The position numbers and the translations under genes were made by a program. A stretch of 24,085 nt of DNA from IMG/VR virus record IMGVR_UViG_3300042987_000510, positions 1-24,085 of that record; one strand, written 5' to 3'. The notes under the pieces are model-generated. The model did no database searches. It was given only the letters and a program-made list of their open reading frames with translations, and was not told where the DNA came from. Within the stretch, counting starts at the first letter, position 1. The number at the start of each line of letters is the position of its first letter. Shown one piece after another: positions 16,973-23,820 of this stretch. This stretch comes from a virus.

Positions 16973-16991
16973 ATTGCTGATTGCTGCGGAG

Positions 16992-17378
16992 CTACTTGTG
17001 CCAACATTCGACCTGGACTATCCCACTGGTGTAGGCAGCCAGGCTGAACCCGGTAGACGCCCCGGCCACCTGGAACTCGCGGGCCGAAGGCACGGGCACG
17101 CGAGAGGTGGTCGAGACGGTAATGCCGCTGGACGGGACCGAAGCGGCAGTCGTGAACAGGTTGGCGGTGCAAAAGAACGCCCCGCCTGCGGTGGACACCG
17201 GAGTGATCCGCACGAGATGGATGCCGGCCGTGGCCGCATTCGCCGCGGCGGTGCCGGTGTCGTCGGGCCAATCGCTCGCCTGAGCGCTAGAGCCGCCAGT
17301 CATAAGAAACGTGATCACCGTGCTGGGGAGCACGGGCGTCTGGTCTGTCGGTTGCAGTTTCCCTGATGCTCTTGGCAT
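16992..17378 (-). CDS. Small beta-rich phage protein
   Basis: The gene encodes 128 residues from ATG at 17378, preceded by a strong AAGGAGG site that overlaps the end of the 50-residue gene before it. The sequence is rich in Thr, Ser, Ala and Val with strand-like alternation (GIHLVRITPVSTAGGAFFC, GITVSTTSRVPVPSAREFQ) and ends GIVQVECWHK. No signal peptide or catalytic motif is visible. Its composition suits a small surface or head-fibre protein, and the next gene has the same character, so the two may be partners. I do not recognise a family. Confidence 0.65.
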   Translation of the reverse strand: MPRASGKLQPTDQTPVLPSTVITFLMTGGSSAQASDWPDDTGTAAANAATAGIHLVRITPVSTAGGAFFCTANLFTTAASVPSSGITVSTTSRVPVPSAREFQVAGASTGFSLAAYTSGIVQVECWHK

Positions 17379-17388
17379 GGCGCCTCCT

Positions 17389-17541
17389 TCAGCTTACGAG
17401 TGTGGAGGGCGCAGCGCTTTCAGCGCCTTTGATCTTGCCCTTGTTGATGGACGCATAGAAGACCGATTTGGCTTTCTTGGTGTCGCCGTAGGTCTTCTTC
17501 ATCGCACTCATGATCTTCTTGCCCTTCTTCGTCAGCGGCAT
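17389..17541 (-). CDS. 50-residue basic phage protein
   Basis: A short gene of 50 codons plus stop runs from ATG at 17541 to TGA at 17389. A GAGGTG site overlaps the stop of the preceding gene. The protein opens MPLTKKGKKIMSAMKKTYGD and continues with SVFYASINKGKIKG; it is strongly basic in its first 25 residues. Very similar small proteins (TKKGKKIM..M...YG...G..VFYAS.NKG.I.G) are common in phage head modules, which supports this being a real gene despite its size. The function is unknown; a DNA- or RNA-contacting role is possible from its charge. Confidence 0.8.
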   Translation of the reverse strand: MPLTKKGKKIMSAMKKTYGDTKKAKSVFYASINKGKIKGAESAAPSTLVS

Positions 17542-17550
17542 GGCGGCACC

Positions 17551-17949
17551 TCAGTTGAGCTTGTTCGGAGTGATGTCGACCTCGGGCCTCACCTGTGCCA
17601 TCGTGAAGAGGAAGGCGACTTGCTTGGCGAGTTCGAGGACGTTGACGGGCTTGTGCTCTTCGACGTCGGTGACCGATTCGATCTTGACCGAGGCGATCGG
17701 CTTGGCGTGGACGTAGGGTGCGGCCGCCTTGGCGGCGTCCATCCGGCGCTCTTCCCAGCGGACCAGGCGCTCCGCGTAGTCGACTGGCTTCTCCCCGGTG
17801 AGCCGCACGGGCTTGGGTGCATTGAGCACGTCGAGCATGTAGTCGAGCGGAGCAATGCGAGCCTCGCGGGCCTCTGCGATGAGCGCTTCGCGGCGGGCTT
17901 TGCTGGTGGGCTTCTTGGCCGGCTTACATGGCGCTTTCCTTTGGGGCAT
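17551..17949 (-). CDS. Putative terminase small subunit
   Basis: The gene encodes 132 residues from ATG at 17949 with an AGGA site upstream. The first 30 residues are highly basic (PQRKAPCKPAKKPTSKARRE). The middle carries APLDYMLDVLNAPKP and, after a charged linker, RRMDAAKAAAPYVHAKPIAS, the combination (PLDYML...R..AA.AAAPY.HA..) that marks a family of phage small terminase/DNA-packaging proteins as I recall it. The C-terminal part may mediate oligomer or large-subunit contact. It starts the packaging module, four genes before the large terminase. It would recognise phage DNA for packaging. The assignment is moderate because no experimentally defined motif is visible. Confidence 0.6.
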   Translation of the reverse strand: MPQRKAPCKPAKKPTSKARREALIAEAREARIAPLDYMLDVLNAPKPVRLTGEKPVDYAERLVRWEERRMDAAKAAAPYVHAKPIASVKIESVTDVEEHKPVNVLELAKQVAFLFTMAQVRPEVDITPNKLN

Positions 17950-18017
17950 GTTGGTCCTGTGAAAAGACTACGTGCCCGCGCACCCTACCACCAATCCTAT
18001 TCAAAAACCTGAACAAA
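17950..18017 (-). promoter_or_regulatory. A+T-richer junction between regulator gene and packaging genes
   Basis: This 68-base gap is one of the few spaces in the window and is clearly richer in A and T than its surroundings (TTTGTTCAGGTTTTTGAAT on the minus strand). It separates the helix-turn-helix gene from the first packaging gene and ends with the AGGA ribosome site. I could not find a well-spaced -35/-10 pair. It is the best place in this window for a late promoter or operator, but this is inferred from position and composition only. Confidence 0.35.
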
Positions 18018-18293
18018 TCACCATGCGGTCGAGGATGCCGTAGCCTGGAATACGGGGGCCGTTGTCATCACGGGCGCGCGCGAGGTCGACAGAGACGTGA
18101 CCCGAGGAGGCTCGACCCCGAACGTGTTCGCGTAGAGGTTGAGCAGCATCTCGCCGTTGCGGTACTTCGGCTCGCCGCCCGACTTCCAGTAGTAGATCGT
18201 GCCGAGCGATACCTCGGCGACCTCTGCCTGGGAGCGCAGGGTAATCCCCGACTGCTCCAGTTCGGAGATGACATGGAACCAGGCGATGCGCAT
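18018..18293 (-). CDS. Small helix-turn-helix DNA-binding protein
   Basis: The gene encodes 91 residues; its ATG shares a base with the stop of the nonulosonate synthase gene (TGATG). Residues 12-45 read as a helix-turn-helix: ITLRSQAEVAEVSLGTIYYW, where the AEVAE helix, the turn at VSLG and the TIYYWKSG recognition helix are clear, followed by a NGEMLLNLYANTFG helix. The last 30 residues are Ser/Thr/Ala-rich and probably disordered. It resembles small Cro-like or YdaS-like phage regulators. Lying exactly between the sugar operon and the packaging genes, it could control either, including through the A+T-rich gap after it. Its target is unknown. Confidence 0.7.
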   Translation of the reverse strand: MRIAWFHVISELEQSGITLRSQAEVAEVSLGTIYYWKSGGEPKYRNGEMLLNLYANTFGVEPPRVTSLSTSRAPVMTTAPVFQATASSTAW

Positions 18294-19291
18294 CAGTCGA
18301 CGTCCTCCAGCTTGGCAGGCTCGCCGATATCGACGCCCCGCGTCACACGCCGGTTGAGAAACTTGCCAAGGTCAGCCGGCGAAGCACCGAGCGCTGGGCG
18401 CGCGGTGCGAAGGTGGCGCCGTTGAACGTACGATCCAGCCGCAAGCGGTTCAGCCCAGTACAGGCTGCGTCGGAACTGAAGGCTCGGCTTCTCCTCGTCA
18501 GTCGGTCCGTAACGCACCTCACCGAACGCCAGAGCCGCTTCACGGCAGGCGTCGACCATGGCCTTGAACTCGTGGGGTTCGGACGAGAACCCTGCGTCTG
18601 GCCCGCCGTCGGAACGCTTGAGCGTGATGTGCTTCTCGATCATGGTGGCGCCGAGCGCGGTCGCGGCCACGGGGACGACGAGCCCGAGCGTATGGTCGGA
18701 GATGCCCGTGTAGCCAGCGTAGTAACCCAGCAGGTCCATGGTGGCGAGATTCGCGCTAGCGGCGGTTGCCGGATATGCGCTCGTACACTTTAACAGCGTG
18801 ATGTCCTCAAGCCCTGTCTGCTCGGCCGCATTCCACGCACAGGTCACCTCGTCCTCGCTCGCCATCCCAGTTGATATGACAATAGGCTTGCCCGTCTTCG
18901 CGACCGCTTCGATGAGCGGCAGATCCACGATCTCGAAGCTCGCGATCTTGTACCGGGGGCAATCGAGCGATTCAAGGAAGGCGAGCGACTCGTGATCGAA
19001 CACGGATGCGAAACACTCGATCTTGTGCGACTTCGCGTAGTCAAAGAGCGCAGGGAACCACGCCCACGGGGTCCACGCTTTGCGATACAGGTCGCGCATC
19101 TTCTGCCCGTTCCAGGCGGTCCCCTGGATCGTGTGGTCACCCAGCACCATCATATCTTCCTCCCAGCACTGGAACTTGACCGCATCGGCGCCGGCCCAGG
19201 CTGCGTTGTCGATCAGGTCCAGGGCGCGAGGCAAACTGCCCAGGTGGTTGCACGACACCTCGGCCACGATGTACGGACTACGGCTTTGCAT
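18293..19291 (-). CDS. pseI: Pseudaminic acid / nonulosonic acid synthase (PseI/NeuB family)
   Basis: The gene encodes 332 residues and is complete. The TIM-barrel NeuB domain starts with YIVAEVSCNHLGSLPRALDL and has GADAVKFQCW near 35-43; the metal-ligand histidines lie in GISDHTLG (His200) and IEKHITLKRSDGG (His221). The C-terminal antifreeze-like SAF domain follows (about 274-332) with RRSLYWAEPLAAG, RPALG.SP and DIGEP. The enzyme condenses phosphoenolpyruvate with a 2,4-diacetamido-hexose to make the nine-carbon sugar. The SAF wording is closer to PseI (pseudaminic) than to sialic acid NeuB, but LegI or another nonulosonate synthase cannot be excluded. The start overlaps the preceding acetyltransferase gene by 14 bases. 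Confidence 0.92.
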   Translation of the reverse strand: MQSRSPYIVAEVSCNHLGSLPRALDLIDNAAWAGADAVKFQCWEEDMMVLGDHTIQGTAWNGQKMRDLYRKAWTPWAWFPALFDYAKSHKIECFASVFDHESLAFLESLDCPRYKIASFEIVDLPLIEAVAKTGKPIVISTGMASEDEVTCAWNAAEQTGLEDITLLKCTSAYPATAASANLATMDLLGYYAGYTGISDHTLGLVVPVAATALGATMIEKHITLKRSDGGPDAGFSSEPHEFKAMVDACREAALAFGEVRYGPTDEEKPSLQFRRSLYWAEPLAAGSYVQRRHLRTARPALGASPADLGKFLNRRVTRGVDIGEPAKLEDVD

Positions 19292-19709
19292 AGGTCACCT
19301 GTAGCAGTTTGAAGCCGAGGGACTCCCACATGCGGATGCTGGCCTCATTCTTCGGGTTGATGTTGGCAAGGAACGGCCCCGGGTGCAGGGCCATCAGTTC
19401 ACGCACCGCGGCGCTGCCATACCCCTTGCGCTGTTGATTGAGGAAGATCGACACGCCGATCTCGTTGCGATTGGACAGGTAGATCGCGCCGACCGACTTG
19501 CCGTCGGCCAGGATCTCGTACCACTTGGTGTAGGGCTTGCGCTCGACAAAGGCGCGGTGTTCTTCCATCGTCGGCATGCGCCTGTGGCTGATGCTCTGAT
19601 CTGGTGTTCGCTCGGAGAGCAACGCGTAGAGCGGGCCGATGAAGTAATCCCAGCGGGTGTAGATGTCGACCAACGTGATCACGATGCTTCGCCCACGCTT
19701 GGTTCTCAC
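19278..19709 (-). CDS. GNAT N-acetyltransferase of the sugar operon (candidate PseH)
   Basis: The gene encodes 143 residues from GTG at 19709, overlapping the previous stop (GTGA), with a GGAGGTG ribosome site. The fold is clear: HRRMPTMEEHRAFVERKPYT then KWYEILADGKSVGAIYL, a strand EIGVSIFL, the acetyl-CoA loop NQQRKGYGSAAVRELM (residues 91-106), and ANINPKNEASIRMWESLGFK. The Q-x-x-x-G-x-G loop is intact. In the pseudaminic pathway PseH acetylates the 4-amino group of the UDP-4-amino sugar before the synthase step, and this gene lies directly before the synthase, so PseH-type activity is the simplest reading. It could instead acylate another position of the final sugar. Confidence 0.82.
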   Translation of the reverse strand: MRTKRGRSIVITLVDIYTRWDYFIGPLYALLSERTPDQSISHRRMPTMEEHRAFVERKPYTKWYEILADGKSVGAIYLSNRNEIGVSIFLNQQRKGYGSAAVRELMALHPGPFLANINPKNEASIRMWESLGFKLLQVTYAKP

Positions 19710-20422
19710 AACCTCACCTCCACACCGTACTCATCGAGATACTGGGCGGCCGCCCGGGGCGTGGCGTCCGTGAACTGGAACAGGGCCCCAGCAGCCACGG
19801 CAGAGGCGCCATGCCCGATCGCGGCCAGCATGTCCGCGTATCCGCTGCACCCGCCATGCGCGATGACAGGTATGTCAACGACATGCGCCACTGACCGTAT
19901 CAGGTCCAGGTCGTAGCCTTCCATCGTACCCTCGCGGTCCATGGCCGTAAGCAGGATCTCGCCGGCACCTCGGCGCTCGATGTCCTTGGCGAGATCGAGT
20001 ACCAGCGTCGTGCGACCTTCATCCCTCACGTCGAGCGCCACCACGATCGCCTGCGATCCGAAGCGGTACGCGCAAGCGTCCAGGAAGTCGAAGTCCGCCT
20101 GATATGCGGTCTTGATGCACACCTTGTCCGCACCGGCGCGCAGCAGCCCTTCCACGTCCGCGATCGAGCGCACACCGCCGCCCACGGTCAAGGGCATGAA
20201 GCAGTCCTGGGTGAGCGCTTCGATCATGGCGAAGTTGGGCCCGTTGCCCGCGGGGGTCGCGCCCACATCGAGGATGCACAGTTCATCGACGCCTCGGGCT
20301 TGGTGTACGCGCGCGGCCTGCTGCACGTGGCCGATGACGCGGTCTGCGCTGAAGCGCCGCCCTTTGACGAGCTTCGTACCCTTGGCGAGAAGGGTCGGAA
20401 TTATTCGTACTGCGAGGCCCAC
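19706..20422 (-). CDS. hisF: HisF-like cyclase-subunit paralogue, probable partner of the amidotransferase
   Basis: The gene encodes 238 residues from GTG at 20422, overlapping the previous gene by 22 bases. It is a complete (beta/alpha)8 HisF barrel: AVRIIPTLLAKGTKLVKGRR, CILDVGATPAGNGPN, PLTVGGGVRSIADV, IVVALDVRDEG, GEILLTAMDREGTMEGYDL and PVIAHGGCSGYADM. The catalytic aspartate of true HisF (in IIACLDVKDG) is replaced by Leu12, while the second (Asp131) remains. This substitution and the position next to a PseA/WbpG-type amidotransferase match the HisF2 paralogues that channel ammonia to sugar amidation in O-antigen loci. A HisH glutaminase is not in view. Histidine biosynthesis is therefore unlikely. 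Confidence 0.88.
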   Translation of the reverse strand: MGLAVRIIPTLLAKGTKLVKGRRFSADRVIGHVQQAARVHQARGVDELCILDVGATPAGNGPNFAMIEALTQDCFMPLTVGGGVRSIADVEGLLRAGADKVCIKTAYQADFDFLDACAYRFGSQAIVVALDVRDEGRTTLVLDLAKDIERRGAGEILLTAMDREGTMEGYDLDLIRSVAHVVDIPVIAHGGCSGYADMLAAIGHGASAVAAGALFQFTDATPRAAAQYLDEYGVEVRL

Positions 20423-21459
20423 TTCTCACATTCCCGTTGCCACTCGGTTGGAGAGATGCCGACGTAGGCAAGTACCTCACCGATCGGCTTGCCCAGGCTC
20501 GTGAGCGGTGTGTGACCTGCTCGACCAACAAGTTGTAGTGCCTCAGCACGCGAGAGGCGTCCTCGGCGCACATGGTTGCAAGCAATGTCCGTAGCTCGCG
20601 TATAGCCGTACTTGAGCCACCGTAGATGATCACGTAGTACAGTGACATAGTTGTCCAGGTTCTCGTAGTTGGCGAGGCTTGTCTCTACCGGGCACGGGGC
20701 CACCTCGAACCCATACTGCTGGGCAATGAACGCGTTCTTCCACCCATCCCAATCTACGTAGTCCCCGAGCCATATGCCGTTGACATCGGCGGTGTCGAGC
20801 GCTTCATCGGTCGGGAACCGGAAGACGTCCAGGTCTTGCTCGGTCAGTCCTTCCTGACCCACGATGTCATCGAGCCGCAGGCCGAGGAGCCCTCCGAACT
20901 CGGACACCCACCGGCTCGTGAGACGCGTGGCAGGCGGCACGCCCTCGGGGCATGCGTACTCGCGCTGGGGCTGCTCACCCCACACGACCAACGGGATGCG
21001 GAAGGCGACCGCGATCCGCATCGGGATGGACCAGATGGCGAGGTGCTCGGGGTAGGACAGGTCGCCCACGAGACGCAGGCCGATCCGCATGAGTTTCTTG
21101 CGCACCTCGATGTTCGGCGTCCACTCGATGAGGTCGCAGTAGTGCTTGAGGTTGTCCAGGTTGCGGCGACCGATCGGGGTGAGGTAGTCAGTGCCGGCGT
21201 TGACTGCGAGCACCTTGGCGCCCATGTCACGCAGTGTCAGCACCTGATAGGTCGAGTCCTTGCCCCCGCTCACGGGCACGACGCAGTCGTAGTCCGCGCG
21301 GCCACGGGCGAGCCGCAGGATGGACCGGAGCGCTTCGCCTCTCACGTCCCAGGCGACGTACTTGCGCTCGGCATAGGCACGACAGCCAGAGCACACGCCA
21401 TCGATGAAGTGCGCGTCGGGTCGCGTGTCAGGGTAGATGCACAGGCGGCAGAGGGTCAT
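20401..21459 (-). CDS. pseA: N-acetyl sugar amidotransferase (PseA/WbpG family)
   Basis: The ATG at 21459 overlaps the methyltransferase stop (ATGA) and gives 352 residues beginning MTLCRLCIYPDTRPDAHF. A zinc-finger-like N-terminus has Cys4, Cys7, Cys23 and Cys26 (GVCSGCRAY). The ATP-PPi loop VPVSGGKDSTYQV (SGGKDS at 64-69) follows, then VLAVNAGTDYLTPIGRRNLDNL and a VWGEQPQREYA element. This family converts an N-acetyl group to an acetamidino group on nonulosonic acids (PseA in Campylobacter) or on ManNAc3NAc derivatives (WbpG with HisH/HisF in Pseudomonas). The following gene is the matching HisF-type partner. It implies that the sugar made here carries an acetamidino group. Confidence 0.88.
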   Translation of the reverse strand: MTLCRLCIYPDTRPDAHFIDGVCSGCRAYAERKYVAWDVRGEALRSILRLARGRADYDCVVPVSGGKDSTYQVLTLRDMGAKVLAVNAGTDYLTPIGRRNLDNLKHYCDLIEWTPNIEVRKKLMRIGLRLVGDLSYPEHLAIWSIPMRIAVAFRIPLVVWGEQPQREYACPEGVPPATRLTSRWVSEFGGLLGLRLDDIVGQEGLTEQDLDVFRFPTDEALDTADVNGIWLGDYVDWDGWKNAFIAQQYGFEVAPCPVETSLANYENLDNYVTVLRDHLRWLKYGYTRATDIACNHVRRGRLSRAEALQLVGRAGHTPLTSLGKPIGEVLAYVGISPTEWQRECEKWASQYE

Positions 21460-22025
21460 TTCGTGAACAGCCACGCGGTGCATTGATCGAAGCCGGCGGG
21501 TCGCCACCAACTAGTCACGAGCCGCAACCCAAGGTCCACGTAGACCTTGTCGTAGGGGCGCTTCCAGCACTTGTCATCGTGCCCTCGGTACGGGATCGCC
21601 TCCTCGTAGTCGGACTCGTACTCTACGGCCAGCACCCATCGGAACGACTTGTCGATGATCGCGGCCATCACCTCTCGCACATGCTTGGGCTCAATGTGGA
21701 TCAGGACGCCCGCGGTGAACACGAGGTCGAACTTGCCAGGCACCGCCCGGAAGTCGAGGCAGTTGTACGTCTCCAGGCCCGCGGCGTGCGCCTGTTCGAG
21801 CGCACGCTCGTTGATGTCGCTACCGGCCACGCGCACGTGGGGGTTGTTGAGGCGAATCGCGCTCAGGTTCCAGCCCGCGTTGCAACCCACCTCGAACACG
21901 GATCGAGCGCCAGTCAACTTGATGATGCGGTCCCAGAAGTCGACACGAGCCATCCAGTCCACCTGGTTGCGTTCGGTGTACGCATCACCGAACTCGCCAC
22001 GCCATAGTTCGATACCATCACCCAC
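21456..22025 (-). CDS. Pseudaminic-acid-associated SAM methyltransferase
   Basis: GTG at 22025 is chosen: a GAGGAG site lies eight bases upstream, the overlap with the previous gene is then only 8 bases, and the family starts at the WRGEFGDAYTERN element. The 189-residue product has that element at residues 8-20, SAM motif I VFEVGCNAGWNL at 43-54, acidic motif II VRVAGSDINERAL at 64-76, and a FDLVFTAGVLIHIEP strand-helix at 99-113. The W.GEFG..Y..RN opening is characteristic of the methylase family found in pseudaminic acid loci. It probably methylates an oxygen or the acetamidino nitrogen of the nonulosonate; the position cannot be read from sequence. Confidence 0.82.
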   Translation of the reverse strand: MGDGIELWRGEFGDAYTERNQVDWMARVDFWDRIIKLTGARSVFEVGCNAGWNLSAIRLNNPHVRVAGSDINERALEQAHAAGLETYNCLDFRAVPGKFDLVFTAGVLIHIEPKHVREVMAAIIDKSFRWVLAVEYESDYEEAIPYRGHDDKCWKRPYDKVYVDLGLRLVTSWWRPAGFDQCTAWLFTK

Positions 22026-22608
22026 GGTGCATCTCCTCGTAGAGTTTCTCGGCTCGCTGCCAGTCTTTCTCGGTGTTGATGTCGCAGACGCGCGAGGCAG
22101 GCAGCCTATAGAACGCGGCTTGATCCAGCGGCACACCCGAAATGAACGCTTGCGTCTCACCCCAGTACCACTGACCGGCGTCTTGCCAGTTAGCGCCAAC
22201 GGTGTAGACGTAAGGCACGCGAGGGGCGCGCAGGCGAAGGTAGCCCTCGATCAGGTCCATGCTCGTCATCAGCGGTGCCGTGGCGTATATGCAGCACGCA
22301 TACTTGGGTGGATCGATCACGAGGTGATCAGCCAGGATCGTGTTGAGCGCATCGGCCATCACGGCTTGCGTGCCGACATTGTCGACCGCGAGCCGATCGT
22401 TACGCCAGAGCACGTCCGCGCCGGCACGGTACGCGACCGAACTGATCGCGGGCGAGTCGGTCGAGACGTAGATGCGCGAGAAGAAGCCCGCGTCCTGGGC
22501 AGCCTTGATCGAGTACTCGATGATCGGCTTGCCGTGGAAGAGGCGGATGTTCTTGCCCGGGATGCGACGCGAGCCGCCGCGGGCAGGGATGACGGCGACG
22601 AGGCTCAC
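22018..22608 (-). CDS. pseF: CMP-pseudaminic/nonulosonic acid cytidylyltransferase (PseF/NeuA family)
   Basis: I choose GTG at 22608, which overlaps the previous stop (GTGA) and has a GGAGG site seven bases upstream, over the TTG two codons earlier; this gives 196 residues. The N-terminus has the defining nucleotide loop VIPARGGSRRIPGKNIRLF, then GKPIIEYSIKAAQDAGFF, IYVSTDSPAISSVA, an ADVLWRND element and the substrate-binding C-terminal strand-helix ending CDINTEKDWQRAE. The enzyme activates the nonulosonic acid with CTP. It is somewhat shorter than usual (about 230 residues), mainly in the middle, but the motifs are intact. The PseF subgroup fits the context; LegF or NeuA is the alternative. 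Confidence 0.9.
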   Translation of the reverse strand: MSLVAVIPARGGSRRIPGKNIRLFHGKPIIEYSIKAAQDAGFFSRIYVSTDSPAISSVAYRAGADVLWRNDRLAVDNVGTQAVMADALNTILADHLVIDPPKYACCIYATAPLMTSMDLIEGYLRLRAPRVPYVYTVGANWQDAGQWYWGETQAFISGVPLDQAAFYRLPASRVCDINTEKDWQRAEKLYEEMHRG

Positions 22609-22901
22609 AGGCAAGCCTCCACGACGCGCATCACGATCTCGCTGTTCACCTTGCCATCATCCCAGCGCGCTTGCATGGCGTTGCGCCGGATGTGGCCCAC
22701 ACGCACGACAGCCGTAGCAAGCTGCTGGTCGGTTGGTGCATGGCGAGGCACCTCGACGTTCATCTTCACCTCGAAGCCGCACTGGGTCACGGCGTCGATC
22801 AGGTCACGCGCAAGCTGGATGGCGGCCGGCATGTCGAGTTCGCCGCTTGCGGGAAGCTCAACACGCAGCGCGCGCTTGTCGCCTCGAATCTGGACGGTCA
22901 T
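22605..22901 (-). CDS. 98-residue protein of unknown function in the sugar operon
   Basis: The ATG at 22901 overlaps the preceding stop (ATGA) and the gene ends overlapping the cytidylyltransferase start, so it is read as part of the same coupled series. The product begins MTVQIRGDKRALRVELPASG and continues with an amphipathic helix (MPAAIQLARDLIDAVTQCGF), a strand (FEVKMNVEVPRH) and two helical parts. It has one cysteine and no catalytic, membrane or secretion motif that I recognise. The strand-helix-strand layout could be a small alpha/beta fold. I know no related nonulosonate enzyme of this size, so it is more likely a phage accessory protein than a pathway step. Confidence 0.6.
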   Translation of the reverse strand: MTVQIRGDKRALRVELPASGELDMPAAIQLARDLIDAVTQCGFEVKMNVEVPRHAPTDQQLATAVVRVGHIRRNAMQARWDDGKVNSEIVMRVVEACL

Positions 22902-23167
22902 TTGGCCTCCCCACGCAAACGATCGGCCACGAGCTTGGCATAGCCCGCGATGTCGTCCCACGAATCCACGTAGTCTGGGTCGCCGTTGATGATGCGCCCG
23001 ATCTTGTGCGCAATCATCTCAAGCGCTTCACGCTGGTCCGCTTCGAGCCGCGCCCAGCCAGCGGGAACGTACAGCACCTGTTTCATGGCCTGCGTGACTT
23101 CAGCGTGCTCCTTGAACGGCCCGTATCGGTTGCCTCGCTCTTCGAGGATCTTGTCGATCTCGCTCAC
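22898..23167 (-). CDS. DUF6378-type small phage protein
   Basis: The gene encodes 89 residues from GTG at 23167, overlapping the aminotransferase stop (GTGA), with GGAGGTG upstream. The protein has the opening ILEERGNRYGPFKEHAEVTQ and the central block QREALEMIAHKIGRIINGDP followed by DSWDDIAGYAKLVADRL, which is the pattern of a helical domain very common in phages (DUF6378). Its function is not known; the helical layout loosely recalls MazG-like nucleotide pyrophosphohydrolases, but I do not see their full metal motif. It is not a known nonulosonate gene and its presence inside the operon shows phage genes mixed with the pathway. Confidence 0.8.
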   Translation of the reverse strand: MSEIDKILEERGNRYGPFKEHAEVTQAMKQVLYVPAGWARLEADQREALEMIAHKIGRIINGDPDYVDSWDDIAGYAKLVADRLRGEAK

Positions 23168-23820
23168 TTGAACACCTCCAAGGTTGACAGGTCAGGGTAG
23201 TCGTCGTTGGGCAACGGCTCGTTGTGCCTGGGCAGTGAGTGCAGCTTGAGGATGCCCTGGGCCGCGGTCGACGGGTTCATGTAGCAGTGCCAACCTAGGA
23301 TGATGCCGGTGTCATCCTTCGGCGCCACGCCCTCGGCTCGGCCATCGAAGCGCGCACGTCGGAACCACGCATCGGCCTCGGCATTGTCGTGGAGGATAGC
23401 GCCGCCTTGCTCGATGCCAAGCGTCTTGCTGGCGTGGAAGGAGACGCAAAGGAAGTCGCCGCCTGCATCATCGTACATACCGCTCGTGAACCAACGCGCG
23501 CTATCCCACACCGGCAGCGGGTCAAGCGTGTAGTGCCCGATCCACTCTCGATCCTCGAACACCGGCCGCCCGCCGGCATGGATGATGGCCTGAGGCACAC
23601 TCACGTAGGTACGCTTGGGGATGGTGACAGTCGGCTCGCAGCCCTCGCGCCAGACGTTGGGCCCGACGTATGGACGCACGTCCTTGCCGCTCAGATGCCA
23701 CGCCAACGCGAGCGTGAGCGCCATCGTGCATGAGTTGACCGCTACGACGTAAGGCGCGCCCGTGTACTCGGCGACCGCGGCCTCGAAGTCCTTGGTGACT
23801 TGATGCGGGTTACGGGACAT
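23164..23820 (-). CDS. Short DegT/DnrJ/EryC1 (PseC-type) PLP aminotransferase
   Basis: The gene encodes 218 residues from ATG at 23820, overlapping the dehydratase gene by 11 bases. Fold-type I features are visible: DFEAAVAEYTGAPYVVAVNS and CTMALTLALAWHL at the start, an aspartate in VWDSARWF (Asp106) at the PLP-ring position, and the Schiff-base lysine in SFHASKTLGIEQGGAILHDN (Lys132). It ends soon after GWHCYMNPSTAAQGILKLHS, so the C-terminal small domain of about 130 residues and a middle loop are absent relative to the usual length near 380. No remnant is seen downstream, where the next gene starts at once. The context suggests transfer of an amino group to the 4-keto sugar from PseB. Whether this short form is active is uncertain. 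Confidence 0.82.
   Translation of the reverse strand: MSRNPHQVTKDFEAAVAEYTGAPYVVAVNSCTMALTLALAWHLSGKDVRPYVGPNVWREGCEPTVTIPKRTYVSVPQAIIHAGGRPVFEDREWIGHYTLDPLPVWDSARWFTSGMYDDAGGDFLCVSFHASKTLGIEQGGAILHDNAEADAWFRRARFDGRAEGVAPKDDTGIILGWHCYMNPSTAAQGILKLHSLPRHNEPLPNDDYPDLSTLEVFK

Noticed and set aside
19706-20422. HisF as a host-type histidine biosynthesis gene
   Set aside because: The first catalytic aspartate is replaced by leucine, no other his gene is near, and the neighbour is a sugar amidotransferase of the type known to use HisF-like partners.
23164-23820. Frameshift as the reason for the short aminotransferase
   Set aside because: The bases after its stop encode the well-recognised DUF6378-type protein at once, leaving no remnant of the missing C-terminal domain in another frame.
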